This document shows, piece after piece, positions 1 to 6,837 of a stretch of DNA of 64,000 nt. Location of the stretch: NCBI RefSeq assembly GCF_009936215.1, contig NZ_AP019551.1, positions 866,708 through 930,707 of the forward strand, given 5' to 3'. The stretch comes from Athalassotoga saccharophila. GTDB taxonomy: Bacteria; Thermotogota; Thermotogae; Mesoaciditogales; Mesoaciditogaceae. Every line of letters starts with the position of its first letter. The stretch's first letter is position 1. Under the pieces are notes generated by a model. That model worked only from the letters and a program-made list of their open reading frames with translations. It had not been told where the DNA came from and searched no databases. Both the position numbers and the translations under genes were made by a program.

Positions 1-386
1 ATCACTGTGCGATGAACTTTGGAAAGAGCCATGGCTATCTCAAAAGTGCTATCGAGATCGATTCTTGAATCCCTTGGAGGAATTTTCACGATGTCCATAC
101 CGGAGACTCTTTCATACTCTCCGTAAGATGGACAAGGAATTATAACCTTTCTCCCTTGGATCATACGGCCAATAATCGAAAATGCCTCAGTCGCGCCGGC
201 AGTTACAACGGTATCCCATCCAAATTTTTGGCGAAATCTTTCTTCTATCCATTCAATGTATGTATATCTGTTCGAAATCTCCTCGCACCTTTTAAAAAGT
301 GCCTCTTTCCATTTCGGTGTGTATGGATTTACGGAGATCGAAAAGTCTATTGAATTTTCATTCATTGTACCGCCATGCTTTTCCAA
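1..386 (-). CDS. CobD/HisC-like PLP aminotransferase, 3' part outside window
   Basis: Partial gene running off the left edge; only the first about 128 residues are visible. It begins with a TTG immediately after the cbiB stop codon, preceded by a GGTGGTGAG ribosome site, and reads EKHGGT near the start, then FSISVNPYTPKW and TAGATEAFSIIGR. The His-Gly-Gly start and the 'NP' motif followed by 'GATEA' are typical of the CobD/CobC branch of the HisC-like fold-type I aminotransferases, known as L-threonine-O-3-phosphate decarboxylase, which makes the aminopropanol phosphate arm of cobalamin. A later ATG at 365 is possible but would delete the HGG motif. Last visible gene of the cobalamin operon. 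A histidinol-phosphate aminotransferase proper is the alternative; the context favours cobalamin. Confidence 0.75.
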   Translation of the reverse strand, partial: MEKHGGTMNENSIDFSISVNPYTPKWKEALFKRCEEISNRYTYIEWIEERFRQKFGWDTVVTAGATEAFSIIGRMIQGRKVIIPCPSYGEYERVSGMDIVKIPPRDSRIDLDSTFEIAMALSKVHRTV

Positions 387-1256
387 TTATCTCACCACCA
401 TGATTATTGTAAAGAAAGAGATTATAATCAAAACTGACATTGCGTAAAATTTAAGTCCCCTTTTTATGTCTTCGATAACCGGAATTCTGCCATCGAATCT
501 GTAAACTCCGATCTTCTCAAAACTAACTCCGAGTAATCCTGCAAAGGCGCTCATGGGATAGGTTCCATTTATCTTAATGGGGCCATATTTGAAAATGTAC
601 TCAAAAGCCCTTCTTGGATTGAAGATTGCAAAAAAGGTTGCGGTCAGCCTTGATGGAATGAAATTCATCGCATCGTCAAGTCTTGCCGCAGGTTTTCCAA
701 ACCATTCAAATCTTGGAGTATGATATCCGACCATTGCGTCCATGGTATTTATGACCCTGTAGAGTAGAGCACCGGGCATTCCAAACAGAGTGTAATAGAA
801 GAGGGGACCGGTTATGGAATCGGAGGTGTTTTCTGAAAGACTCTCGAGAGAGGCGGATATAAGATGCCACCTGTCGAGTTTTGAAGTGTCCCTGCTCACT
901 ATCATTGAGACGGCCTTCCTCATTTTTTCTTCATCTTCGACATCACATCTTTTTACGTGTTCGTAAAGACCGCGGATCGAAAAGGTCGATTTAAGAATGA
1001 AGGCTTGAACTATAATTCCCGCGATCCCGGGCACCATCATTGTAAGGATGCCGACCGTAAACCATATCGTGCAATTGGTTACAAGCATGAATAGTCCGTA
1101 CATGAATTGCGATCTTGGAGTCTTTCCATTTTCAAAGTATTTGACGATCTTTCCCATCCATACGACCGGATGGACGACATTTGGGTATTCACCAATTAGA
1201 AGATCTATTCCAATCGCGATCAAAAAAGCATAGATGTTAGGCGTAAAAAAGTTCAT
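387..1256 (-). CDS. cbiB: Adenosylcobinamide-phosphate synthase CbiB (CobD family)
   Basis: 289-residue integral membrane protein of the CbiB/CobD family, which joins the aminopropanol phosphate side chain to adenosylcobyric acid. Family hallmarks visible are DLLIGEYPNVVHPVVWMGK near the N-terminus, SENTSDSITGPLFYY in the middle, and NTMDAMVGYHTPRFEWFG followed by ARLDDAMNFIPSR. Hydrophobic segments are spread through the protein, with one at the C-terminus. The ATG overlaps the stop codon of cobQ by 4 bases, so the two are translationally coupled. The length is slightly short for the family (around 310) but no motif is missing. Confidence 0.93.
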   Translation of the reverse strand: MNFFTPNIYAFLIAIGIDLLIGEYPNVVHPVVWMGKIVKYFENGKTPRSQFMYGLFMLVTNCTIWFTVGILTMMVPGIAGIIVQAFILKSTFSIRGLYEHVKRCDVEDEEKMRKAVSMIVSRDTSKLDRWHLISASLESLSENTSDSITGPLFYYTLFGMPGALLYRVINTMDAMVGYHTPRFEWFGKPAARLDDAMNFIPSRLTATFFAIFNPRRAFEYIFKYGPIKINGTYPMSAFAGLLGVSFEKIGVYRFDGRIPVIEDIKRGLKFYAMSVLIIISFFTIIMVVR

Positions 1257-2683
1257 ATCAATTCCTCTATGCGTTTAACGTCTATATTTGATTCGAATAC
1301 ATCTGTGAATTTGTCTATCTCTTCGATAATCGAGAAGGCTTTCAATGTTTTGGGCTCAAGTTTTTTTGAAGCGCGAAGGATATTCAAAAACTCTTGGGTA
1401 AAATCGAAATTCCTAAAAAGGCCATGAAAGTAAGTGCCAAAGATCCTTCCTTCTATGTATCCATCTTCGTAATCTGTCTCTTTACCGTTGACACGTTTAA
1501 CCTGAGCGAAAGGATGACTGTCTCGGGTAATGGATATGCCGTGGTGGATCTCGTATCCTTCTATTTTTATGGATTTTCCGGTCAAATTTTCGATACCCTC
1601 AAGATTGGATGTTACCTTTTCGGGACGAAATTCAGTTATAACTGGCAATAAGCCAAATCCTTTCACACATTTTTTCGCATCGCGAAGTTCCTCTCCGAGC
1701 ATCTGGTATCCTCCACATATTCCAACGATGTATGAACCTCTTTTTGCGGCATTTTTAATCTCGATATCTAATTTTGAATTTTTCACCCATTCAAGATCCT
1801 CGATGGTCATCTTCGTTCCGGGTATGATTATTATGTCCCCGTTTAGAGGACCGGATTGAACGAACCGCAAATTGGTATTCCATATCAATGGATCGAAATC
1901 GTCGAAATTGGATATATGTGGAAGGCGGATAATATCCACATTCAGATCTTTTCCACTCGAAGATCTCCATTCGATCATCGAATCTTCTTCTGGAAGTTTG
2001 TGATTTACATATGGCATAACTCCAAAAAAATCTATTCCGTACCTTTTGGCGATAATTTCCGGATAATTTCCAAGCAGGGATTTGTCTCCCATGAATTTGT
2101 TGAAAAGGTATCCTCTCACAAGGGATCTTTCATCTTTTTCGAGCAATTCCATGGTACCCACTATTTGTGCAAAGGATCCTCCTCTTTCTATGTCCGTCAC
2201 AAGGATGACAGGAATGTTGAAGGCCTTCGCAATACTCATGTTCACTATGTCTCTTGATTTCAGATTTATTTCAACAGGACTTCCCGCCCCTTCGACGATG
2301 ACGATATCATGGGTTTTGATTAGATCGCCTAAAGATTCGAGAGAACGTGACAAAAATTCTTCTTTTTTCGAATACATATAATCGCGCGCATTTATATGTC
2401 CGTAAGGTTTGCCCAAAAAGATGATCTGGGATCCATCGATTTCTGGCTTTAAAAGAATTGGATTCATTTTAACGGAAGGAGGCTCTTCGCATGCTATAGA
2501 TTGAAGGTACTGCGATCGTGACATCTCTCCTCCCTCGACGCTGACGGCAGAATTCAAAGACATATTCTGGGATTTAAAAGGTGCAACGCTTAAACCTTTT
2601 CTTTTGAAGTGCCTGCACAATGCCATTGTGATAAGAGATTTTCCAGCGCCAGATGACGTCCCCTGAACCATCAGAGTTTTCAT
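1253..2683 (-). CDS. cobQ: Cobyric acid synthase (glutamine-hydrolysing) CobQ/CbiP
   Basis: 476 residues, the usual length. The N-terminal ATP-dependent synthetase domain has the P-loop-like QGTSSGAGKS (about residues 7-16) and the VEGAGSPVEINL segment. The C-terminal class I glutamine amidotransferase domain carries the nucleophile Cys in GICGGYQMLG (about residue 322) and the His of YFHGLF (about 420). It amidates four carboxylates of adenosylcobyrinic acid a,c-diamide in cobalamin synthesis. Starts 2 bases after the cobO stop codon and overlaps cbiB by 4 bases, so it sits in the middle of the riboswitch-controlled operon. Confidence 0.95.
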   Translation of the reverse strand: MKTLMVQGTSSGAGKSLITMALCRHFKRKGLSVAPFKSQNMSLNSAVSVEGGEMSRSQYLQSIACEEPPSVKMNPILLKPEIDGSQIIFLGKPYGHINARDYMYSKKEEFLSRSLESLGDLIKTHDIVIVEGAGSPVEINLKSRDIVNMSIAKAFNIPVILVTDIERGGSFAQIVGTMELLEKDERSLVRGYLFNKFMGDKSLLGNYPEIIAKRYGIDFFGVMPYVNHKLPEEDSMIEWRSSSGKDLNVDIIRLPHISNFDDFDPLIWNTNLRFVQSGPLNGDIIIIPGTKMTIEDLEWVKNSKLDIEIKNAAKRGSYIVGICGGYQMLGEELRDAKKCVKGFGLLPVITEFRPEKVTSNLEGIENLTGKSIKIEGYEIHHGISITRDSHPFAQVKRVNGKETDYEDGYIEGRIFGTYFHGLFRNFDFTQEFLNILRASKKLEPKTLKAFSIIEEIDKFTDVFESNIDVKRIEELI

Positions 2684-2685
2684 AT

Positions 2686-3189
2686 CTACACCTCTATGCC
2701 TATCCTTTGTTGGACTCCCTTAGTGTAATAATGCTTTATCTCTTTCATTTCGGTAACAAGATCTGCAATCTCGATGATTCTATCTGTTGCGTATCTGCCC
2801 GTCAAAACGATTTCAGTTCTTTCAGATCTTGAATTTACCAGATCGATGACATCACTTTCTGACAAAAGTTTAAGGTACACGGCAATGTTTATCTCGTCGA
2901 GAACAACGAGATCGTATTTGCCGCAAGAAACTTTTTCTTTAGCATGATTGAGAGTATTCAAGGCCGCCTCAACATCTTCTTCTGAGGGCTTACCTATTAT
3001 GAATTCTGGCCTTCCTCCCTGAAAAAATTCTATTCCAAGTTTTTCAAAACTTTTCATCTCGCTTGTGTACCTTCCCTTCACAAATTGAATGAATGAGACA
3101 TTTAACCCGGCACCAAAGGCCCTCATTGCAAGTCCTATTGCGGCAGTCGTTTTCCCTTTTCCATTTCCCGTGTAGACATGAACGTACAT
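2686..3189 (-). CDS. cobO: Cob(I)yrinic acid a,c-diamide adenosyltransferase (CobO/BtuR)
   Basis: 167 residues from the ATG at 3189, chosen because AGAAGGTGAT lies just upstream; a GTG at 3198 sits inside that ribosome site. The P-loop TGNGKGKTTAAIG (from residue 7), the VVLDEIN Walker-B-like segment and TGRYA are typical of the BtuR/CobO/CobP family, which attaches the 5'-deoxyadenosyl group to the corrin cobalt. First gene of the operon, directly downstream of the cobalamin riboswitch terminator, so it is expected to be shut off when adenosylcobalamin is plentiful. Confidence 0.94.
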   Translation of the reverse strand: MYVHVYTGNGKGKTTAAIGLAMRAFGAGLNVSFIQFVKGRYTSEMKSFEKLGIEFFQGGRPEFIIGKPSEEDVEAALNTLNHAKEKVSCGKYDLVVLDEINIAVYLKLLSESDVIDLVNSRSERTEIVLTGRYATDRIIEIADLVTEMKEIKHYYTKGVQQRIGIEV

Positions 3190-3202
3190 TTCGATCACCT
3201 TC

Positions 3203-3234
3203 TATCAAAAATTAAAGGCCGACAAAATGTCGGC
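3203..3234 (-). terminator. Rho-independent terminator of the cobalamin riboswitch
   Basis: On the minus strand GGCCGAC-ATTTT-GTCGGCC (3217-3234) forms a 7-bp GC-rich stem followed by the U-rich TTTAATTTTTGA. It lies between the aptamer and the cobO start, so it is the likely expression platform for premature termination when cobalamin is bound. Confidence 0.8.
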
Positions 3235-3272
3235 CGATCTCCCTTTTCATCGTGCCAATGCCACGAATTTTT

Positions 3273-3415
3273 TAACAGGCAGGTCTTCTGGCTTCCGGCT
3301 CAAATCTGCGCCTTCCCGTTTCCAGTGGCATATGCAGATCCTATCTCCGGTTACAGCGGCGGGCCCGCGTCGGTCTTTCACCGAACTTCCCTTTTAAACA
3401 ATGTACCTGTTATAA
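3273..3415 (-). promoter_or_regulatory. Cobalamin (B12) riboswitch aptamer
   Basis: Minus-strand reading gives the class hallmarks: GGTGAAAGACCGACGCGG followed by CCCGCCGCTGTAACCGG, the central GCCACTGG (3322-3329), and the 3' B12 box AAGCCAGAAGACCTGCC (3278-3294). The outer helix P1 can form between AACAGG (about 3410-3415) and CCTGTT (3273-3278). A -10-like box lies just upstream, placing the transcript start close to P1. It controls cobO-cobQ-cbiB and the CobD-like gene. Confidence 0.95.
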
Positions 3416-3419
3416 ATCG

Positions 3420-3425
3420 ATTATA
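3420..3425 (-). promoter_or_regulatory. -10 element of the cobalamin operon promoter
   Basis: TATAAT on the minus strand (TTGTATAATC), about 7 bases before the start of the riboswitch P1 helix. The -35 region is weak: a TTTTGT box 16 bases upstream is the best candidate. Confidence 0.55.
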
Positions 3426-3453
3426 CAACAAAGTCTAAATTACAAAACCCTTT

Positions 3454-3936
3454 TTAGAACGCAAGTCCAAGTCCTCCTTCAACACCGAATTTCTTTGAAG
3501 GCGTGAATCCCTGAATGAAGATCAGTTCTGAAGCACCGGCAAAGATCTGGATTCCTCCAAGAGAGAATTGCACACCTCCTCTGGCATAGAAAGAGTCCTG
3601 CTTTATATTTATCGAAGTGCCTAAAATCGAGATCACAGGAGCAACACCTGCGTATATTGACAAATTTCCCATTGGAATGCAAAGGTACACGGATGGCATT
3701 ATCTGAAACGATGTGAAATTTCCCGCAAACAGCGCATCATTTTCGATCATGGCCGCGATCTCAAAACCTATCAAACTTTCGCCTATCGATCGAATCGTCG
3801 CACCAATCCACACAGTGGAGGATGTTGGCATCTCTATTGCTCCAAAAATCCCCACGCTTGTTTTAGAAAAGCCTGTCGTTGATATACCAAGGATCAAAAT
3901 TGAGACCAAAATGGTAAAAAGGATATACTTTTTCAT
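3454..3936 (-). CDS. Small exported envelope protein, function unknown
   Basis: 160 residues from the ATG at 3936, which follows AAGGTGGTGA; a GTG at 3948 lies inside that ribosome site. An N-terminal signal peptide (MKKYILFTILVSILILGIS) is followed by alternating short hydrophobic strands rich in Gly and Ile, ending GVEGGLGLAF. This is the look of a small outer-membrane or periplasmic beta protein. No family was recognised. It is transcribed with the vWA lipoprotein upstream; the ribosome site overlaps the stop codon of that gene. Confidence 0.7.
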   Translation of the reverse strand: MKKYILFTILVSILILGISTTGFSKTSVGIFGAIEMPTSSTVWIGATIRSIGESLIGFEIAAMIENDALFAGNFTSFQIMPSVYLCIPMGNLSIYAGVAPVISILGTSINIKQDSFYARGGVQFSLGGIQIFAGASELIFIQGFTPSKKFGVEGGLGLAF

Positions 3937-3949
3937 CTCTATCACCACC

Positions 3950-4573
3950 TTAATAAAGGTATATCCTGCCAGTTACGGTTTTTATCAGCGAGTTGTATAT
4001 TGCAAGAAGATCGGAAGAACTCGGAGCGTAGTAATACTTTCCTCCGGTCTGAGTCGCTATATTTTGGAGTACAGTCGAATTTATACTTGATCCAAGTCCA
4101 ATTGTGAAGATCGGTATCTTTAAACTTTTTGCGTAACCTATCACATCACTTGACGTGTGCGTCGAAGCGTTGTCCCCACCATCTGTCATGACTATCAAGG
4201 CCTTGACGTTGCCCGCCGGCTGGCCGCTTAAATCCGAAAGGCCCTGATAGATCGCGTCATATAGAGCCGTTCCCGAAGGATTTACGCCGGCTCCACCGAC
4301 CTTTGTCAAGAGCACAGGAGGACTTACAAAACCGTTGGATTCGTTGATTACATTTTCACCGAAGGCTATGTACTCTCCTCTATCCATCGATTGCATGTAC
4401 CCTATAAAGGTTTTGACGGCAGTTTCCATGTTGCTTATCGCCGTAGTTGGCATACTTCCACTGTAGTCGTTGACAAAAGAGACACTTAGCATGCTTTGCG
4501 TCAGATTAACGCACCCCGAAAGCAGAAATGTCACACCCGCAATTGCGAAGATCAAAATGAGGTACTTCTTCAT
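3950..4573 (-). CDS. von Willebrand factor A domain lipoprotein
   Basis: 207 residues. A lipoprotein signal peptide ends at LLSGC with the lipidated Cys at about residue 21. The mature part is one vWA domain: the metal-site motif DYSGS (from residue 36, matching DxSxS), a conserved Thr in GTALYDAIYQGL, and the second acidic loop IVMTDGGDN (about residue 127). vWA domains bind protein partners through a metal ion; the partner here is unknown. It heads a two-gene transcript with the small envelope protein downstream, which makes that protein a candidate partner (inference). Confidence 0.88.
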   Translation of the reverse strand: MKKYLILIFAIAGVTFLLSGCVNLTQSMLSVSFVNDYSGSMPTTAISNMETAVKTFIGYMQSMDRGEYIAFGENVINESNGFVSPPVLLTKVGGAGVNPSGTALYDAIYQGLSDLSGQPAGNVKALIVMTDGGDNASTHTSSDVIGYAKSLKIPIFTIGLGSSINSTVLQNIATQTGGKYYYAPSSSDLLAIYNSLIKTVTGRIYLY

Positions 4574-4673
4574 TGTACCATCCCCCTTACTTATTAGTTC
4601 GTCTTTTTCCCCCCGAAGGATTTTTGATTTACAGAACTGTGCGTGGGATTAAAAATCAATTAAATCAACATTA

Positions 4674-4701
4674 ATTATATATTCTAAAAACATTATAACA
4701 A
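4674..4701 (-). promoter_or_regulatory. Promoter of the vWA lipoprotein operon
   Basis: Minus strand: -35 TTGTTA (4696-4701), 16-base spacer, -10 TATAAT (4674-4679). About 100 bases of leader separate it from the ATG at 4573, and AGGGGGATGG lies just before the start codon. Confidence 0.55.
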
Positions 4702-4740
4702 TGTAAAATTAATAAAAAATTACAATTTATTTATGATCGA

Positions 4741-5382
4741 TCAAACTTCTTCTTTCGCCACGTATTTAAGAAATATCCTCGATACGGCAAAACTCAACGC
4801 GATCCCGATCACTAAATCGGCTATGTAATGCTGCTTGACAAGTACCGTTGAAGCCACGATCAAGACAGTCCATACGACCACGGGAATACCTATAACCTTA
4901 CTAACACGAATCCAGTGAAATGCCATCAGAGCGGACAGAGAGGTGTGGAGGCTGGGAAAATCGTTGTAAGGATTGTCCACTGAATAAACATTGATTATCA
5001 TCTTTGTGAAAATATCTTCTCCAGTCAGATGTGGCCTTAGAACGAATGACTGGGCAAAAAAGTAGAAGGTGTAGCTTACAAACCACACAACTATCATTGA
5101 AAGCGCAACAGATTTAAAGATACGTATTCTGAAGCACAAAAAGGCAATGAGAGATGCGTAAATGAAATAATTCAAAGACACGTAGGGAATCACGAATGGA
5201 GGAATGATGGGTATGAGATCATCAATGTAGGACTTCATGAAGATCAAATTTGGACCGTGGTTAAGTACTTCGTAGATTTGATTTGTTAAGTAAAGTGCAA
5301 TTATAAGGATCAAAGAAAACAAGATATTTTTCCATCCCGAATAAACGACACCATGCCTTACCTGATTTTTTAACCATCCCAT
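4741..5382 (-). CDS. PAP2-superfamily (inositolphosphotransferase/Aur1-like) membrane protein
   Basis: 213 residues from the ATG at 5382, preceded by AAGGGGGGAAAT. Five to six hydrophobic segments are present. The PAP2 active-site pieces are visible as LRPHLTG, FPSLHTS (usual PSGH position) and VKQHYIADLVIG (His and Asp of the third motif). The FPSLHTS form is characteristic of the Aur1/Ipt1-like branch of lipid phosphatases and phosphotransferases. Substrate unknown. It is divergent from the sigma-54 secreted-protein genes. A TATAAT box (minus, 5411-5416) lies upstream, with an inverted repeat AAGAAT-N5-ATTCTT (5432-5448) over its -35 region. Confidence 0.8.
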   Translation of the reverse strand: MGWLKNQVRHGVVYSGWKNILFSLILIIALYLTNQIYEVLNHGPNLIFMKSYIDDLIPIIPPFVIPYVSLNYFIYASLIAFLCFRIRIFKSVALSMIVVWFVSYTFYFFAQSFVLRPHLTGEDIFTKMIINVYSVDNPYNDFPSLHTSLSALMAFHWIRVSKVIGIPVVVWTVLIVASTVLVKQHYIADLVIGIALSFAVSRIFLKYVAKEEV

Positions 5383-5431
5383 TTTATTTCCCCCCTTAAT
5401 CATTTTCTTTATTATATACTCAATCAACCTT

Positions 5432-5448
5432 AAGAATCATCCATTCTT
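5432..5448. repeat. Inverted repeat, possible operator
   Basis: AAGAAT-CATCC-ATTCTT, 6-bp arms and a 5-base centre. It overlaps the expected -35 region of the PAP2 gene promoter and lies about 46 bases upstream of the sigma-54 site at 5494, in the divergent intergenic region. Confidence 0.35.
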
Positions 5449-5467
5449 CAAGCACGTAACATGCCAC

Positions 5468-5512
5468 GCGCTTGTTTTTGCTGTTCACCAATCTTGGCAC
5501 GCATCTTGCTAA
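5468..5512 (+). repeat. 45-bp direct repeat, copy 1 (carries a sigma-54 promoter)
   Basis: Starts GCGCTTGTTTTTGCTGTTCA and ends ATCTTGCTAA. It is identical base for base to 6725-6769, and both copies end with the same -24/-12 promoter and sit upstream of paralogous secreted-protein genes. Confidence 0.9.
5494..5510 (+). promoter_or_regulatory. Sigma-54 (-24/-12) promoter, copy 1
   Basis: TTGGCACGCATCTTGCT matches the published sigma-54 consensus YTGGCACG-N4-TTGCW at every defined position, with GG and GC in the required register. Predicted transcript start is near 5520, giving a leader of about 28 bases before the GTG at 5548. No rpoN or enhancer-binding protein gene lies in the window. Confidence 0.85.
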
Positions 5513-5547
5513 ATTAATTGGGGATAAAAAGAAAGGGGTGAGAAAAT

Positions 5548-6108
5548 GTGAAAGGCATTTTTTGGATTATGTTTTTTTGCCTGCCAGTACTTATTTTTGG
5601 CGAGACCATTTCGATATACAAATACGATGAAACAAGTGCAACATGGATTTTGGTAAATCAAATTTCAATTGCAAGTGCCCAGGCAAGCGGGATTTTCACA
5701 ACGACCATGATCTCGGGCAATGTCGGAGGATTTATACCGATAAGTCTATGGCAATCTCGGTATGGAAGGATAGAGATGAAAGTGGAAATAACGCAATCTT
5801 TGACTGCAAGGATTTCTTTCAGCCCATACACTGATATAAGCGCGAAGGTGAACGGTGGATGGATAACTGACGATCTTTACGTAAGTCTTAAATCCAACGA
5901 CTCGCTTAATTTCGATTATGCGGTCTCGAGAAATGATGTATCTCACCATCTTACGGCTACTTCACCCGTTCAGCAAAGTTTTTCCGGTAAATTCGAAAGA
6001 ATAAGAATGACAACGGGCAACCATGAATTGTACCTGTATCTTGGTTATCAAGAATCTGTCTTTGTCGGTCCGATTATAGTCGACACTTACGTGGTGCCGG
6101 ACATATAG
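5548..6108 (+). CDS. Small secreted protein, paralogue family A (long form)
   Basis: 186 residues starting at GTG (an ATG two bases earlier is followed at once by a stop), preceded by GAAAGGGGTGAG. A signal peptide runs to about residue 18 (FFCLPVLIFGE). The mature start ISIYKYDETSATWILVNQ aligns with IPIFTWNTTQNSWVQVTN of the protein at 6838-7548, so the two are paralogues. It is beta-rich, has no Cys in the mature part and no catalytic motif. First gene of a sigma-54-type operon; the next gene follows after 13 bases. It could be a subunit of an extracellular structure (inference). Confidence 0.8.
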   Translation: MKGIFWIMFFCLPVLIFGETISIYKYDETSATWILVNQISIASAQASGIFTTTMISGNVGGFIPISLWQSRYGRIEMKVEITQSLTARISFSPYTDISAKVNGGWITDDLYVSLKSNDSLNFDYAVSRNDVSHHLTATSPVQQSFSGKFERIRMTTGNHELYLYLGYQESVFVGPIIVDTYVVPDI

Positions 6109-6121
6109 GGGGGATGGAAAG

Positions 6122-6577
6122 ATGATCAAATACATGATTCTGATTTCTTTGATCCTGTCGTCGATCGCCTTTGCCAACAATGCAACTTCAACAGTTTACG
6201 TCTCGATTCAGTACACGTCGATAAATATTCACGTTAACATGCCTGGTCAGTGGATGATTGGAGATATGCAAATACAAATGGATGTAGATCATGCACCGAT
6301 AGATATCGAATTTGCCGCAAGTGGAAATCTTACTTCTGGCACAAACTCAATACCTACTTATTACCATATTTACGATGGGAACAACACATCTTACGTTCCA
6401 AGTCAGCCTCTTAATTCAAACGCTTGGCAAACTCCTTCCGAGTTAAACTCATTCAGCATGACGCGCGGAATTGGAAATCATATCTTCAAGATATGGTTTG
6501 CGATGGACGTTTCACGATCTGTGCCTAAAGGGATATATACCTGCTGGATTCAAATGAGCATAGCGCCCCATCCATAA
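6122..6577 (+). CDS. Small secreted protein, paralogue family A (short form)
   Basis: 151 residues with the signal peptide MIKYMILISLILSSIAFA, preceded by GGGGGGATGG. The mature protein starts directly with VYVSIQYTSINIHVNMPG, which matches the middle of the 6838 protein (IYISIQYLNYIMHVDIPG); GNLTSGTNSIPTYY likewise matches GNLSGGPSGAGSIPTW. It therefore lacks the N-terminal segment of its paralogues. Co-transcribed with 5548-6108. No U-rich terminator is visible after it; the palindromic array begins 4 bases after its stop codon. Function unknown. Confidence 0.8.
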   Translation: MIKYMILISLILSSIAFANNATSTVYVSIQYTSINIHVNMPGQWMIGDMQIQMDVDHAPIDIEFAASGNLTSGTNSIPTYYHIYDGNNTSYVPSQPLNSNAWQTPSELNSFSMTRGIGNHIFKIWFAMDVSRSVPKGIYTCWIQMSIAPHP

Positions 6578-6580
6578 TTT

Positions 6581-6636
6581 TGGAAAGGACTTTCCAAAAA
6601 TGGAAAATGCTTTCCAGAAATGGAAAGGACTTTCCA
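6581..6636. promoter_or_regulatory. Three phased palindromes, probable enhancer-protein binding array
   Basis: Three 16-bp inverted repeats start at 6581, 6601 and 6621: TGGAAAGGACTTTCCA, TGGAAAATGCTTTCCA and TGGAAAGGACTTTCCA, separated by 4 bases. The period is exactly 20 bp, close to two helical turns. The array lies about 115-170 bp upstream of the sigma-54 promoter at 6751, the usual place for the upstream activating sequence of a bacterial enhancer-binding protein. The 2-base centres make them poor RNA hairpins, so a DNA-binding role is favoured. Confidence 0.7.
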
Positions 6637-6724
6637 CGTGCTACCGGCCACCCGCCACGTGCTATTTTGCTGATTACCGATCACGCTTTACTGTTTTTTC
6701 TACATGCTACCGGCTACAAGCCAT
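6637..6724. other. Intergenic degenerate repeat tract
   Basis: No gene seen. The stretch contains repeated variants of GCCACGTGCTA and GCTACCGGC, and CTGATTACCGATCACGCTTT (from 6670), which resembles the segment at 16652-16673. Between the palindromes and the promoter this may be looping DNA, or a decayed intergenic repeat. Confidence 0.4.
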
Positions 6725-6769
6725 GCGCTTGTTTTTGCTGTTCACCAATCTTGGCACGCATCTTGCTAA
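6725..6769 (+). repeat. 45-bp direct repeat, copy 2 (carries a sigma-54 promoter)
   Basis: Identical to 5468-5512, including about 26 bases upstream of the -24 element. The shared upstream part suggests either recent duplication of a promoter cassette or selection on a second binding site. Confidence 0.9.
6751..6767 (+). promoter_or_regulatory. Sigma-54 (-24/-12) promoter, copy 2
   Basis: TTGGCACGCATCTTGCT, again a full match to the sigma-54 consensus. The predicted start is near 6778, leaving a leader of about 60 bases with a near-palindrome around GGTGGCCACC (6791-6800) before the ATG at 6838. Confidence 0.85.
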
Positions 6770-6837
6770 GTACAATTGAGAAGTCTTTTTGGTGGCCACC
6801 GAAAGATAGATCAAAGATCGATAAGGGGTGATAGGAA

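Noticed and set aside
4590..4660. Possible c-di-GMP (GEMM) riboswitch, from CACGCACAG in the vWA leader
   Set aside because: Only the first few bases fit; the GGGCAAACC and later conserved parts are absent.
5450..5470. Sigma-54-like site on the minus strand (TGGCATGTTACGTGCT)
   Set aside because: It misses the consensus at the C of the -24 box and the first T of the -12 box, and the PAP2 gene already has a TATAAT box.
6580..6831. Open frame of 83 codons across the palindromic array and sigma-54 promoter
   Set aside because: It has no ribosome site, biased low-quality composition, and covers regulatory DNA that explains the sequence better.
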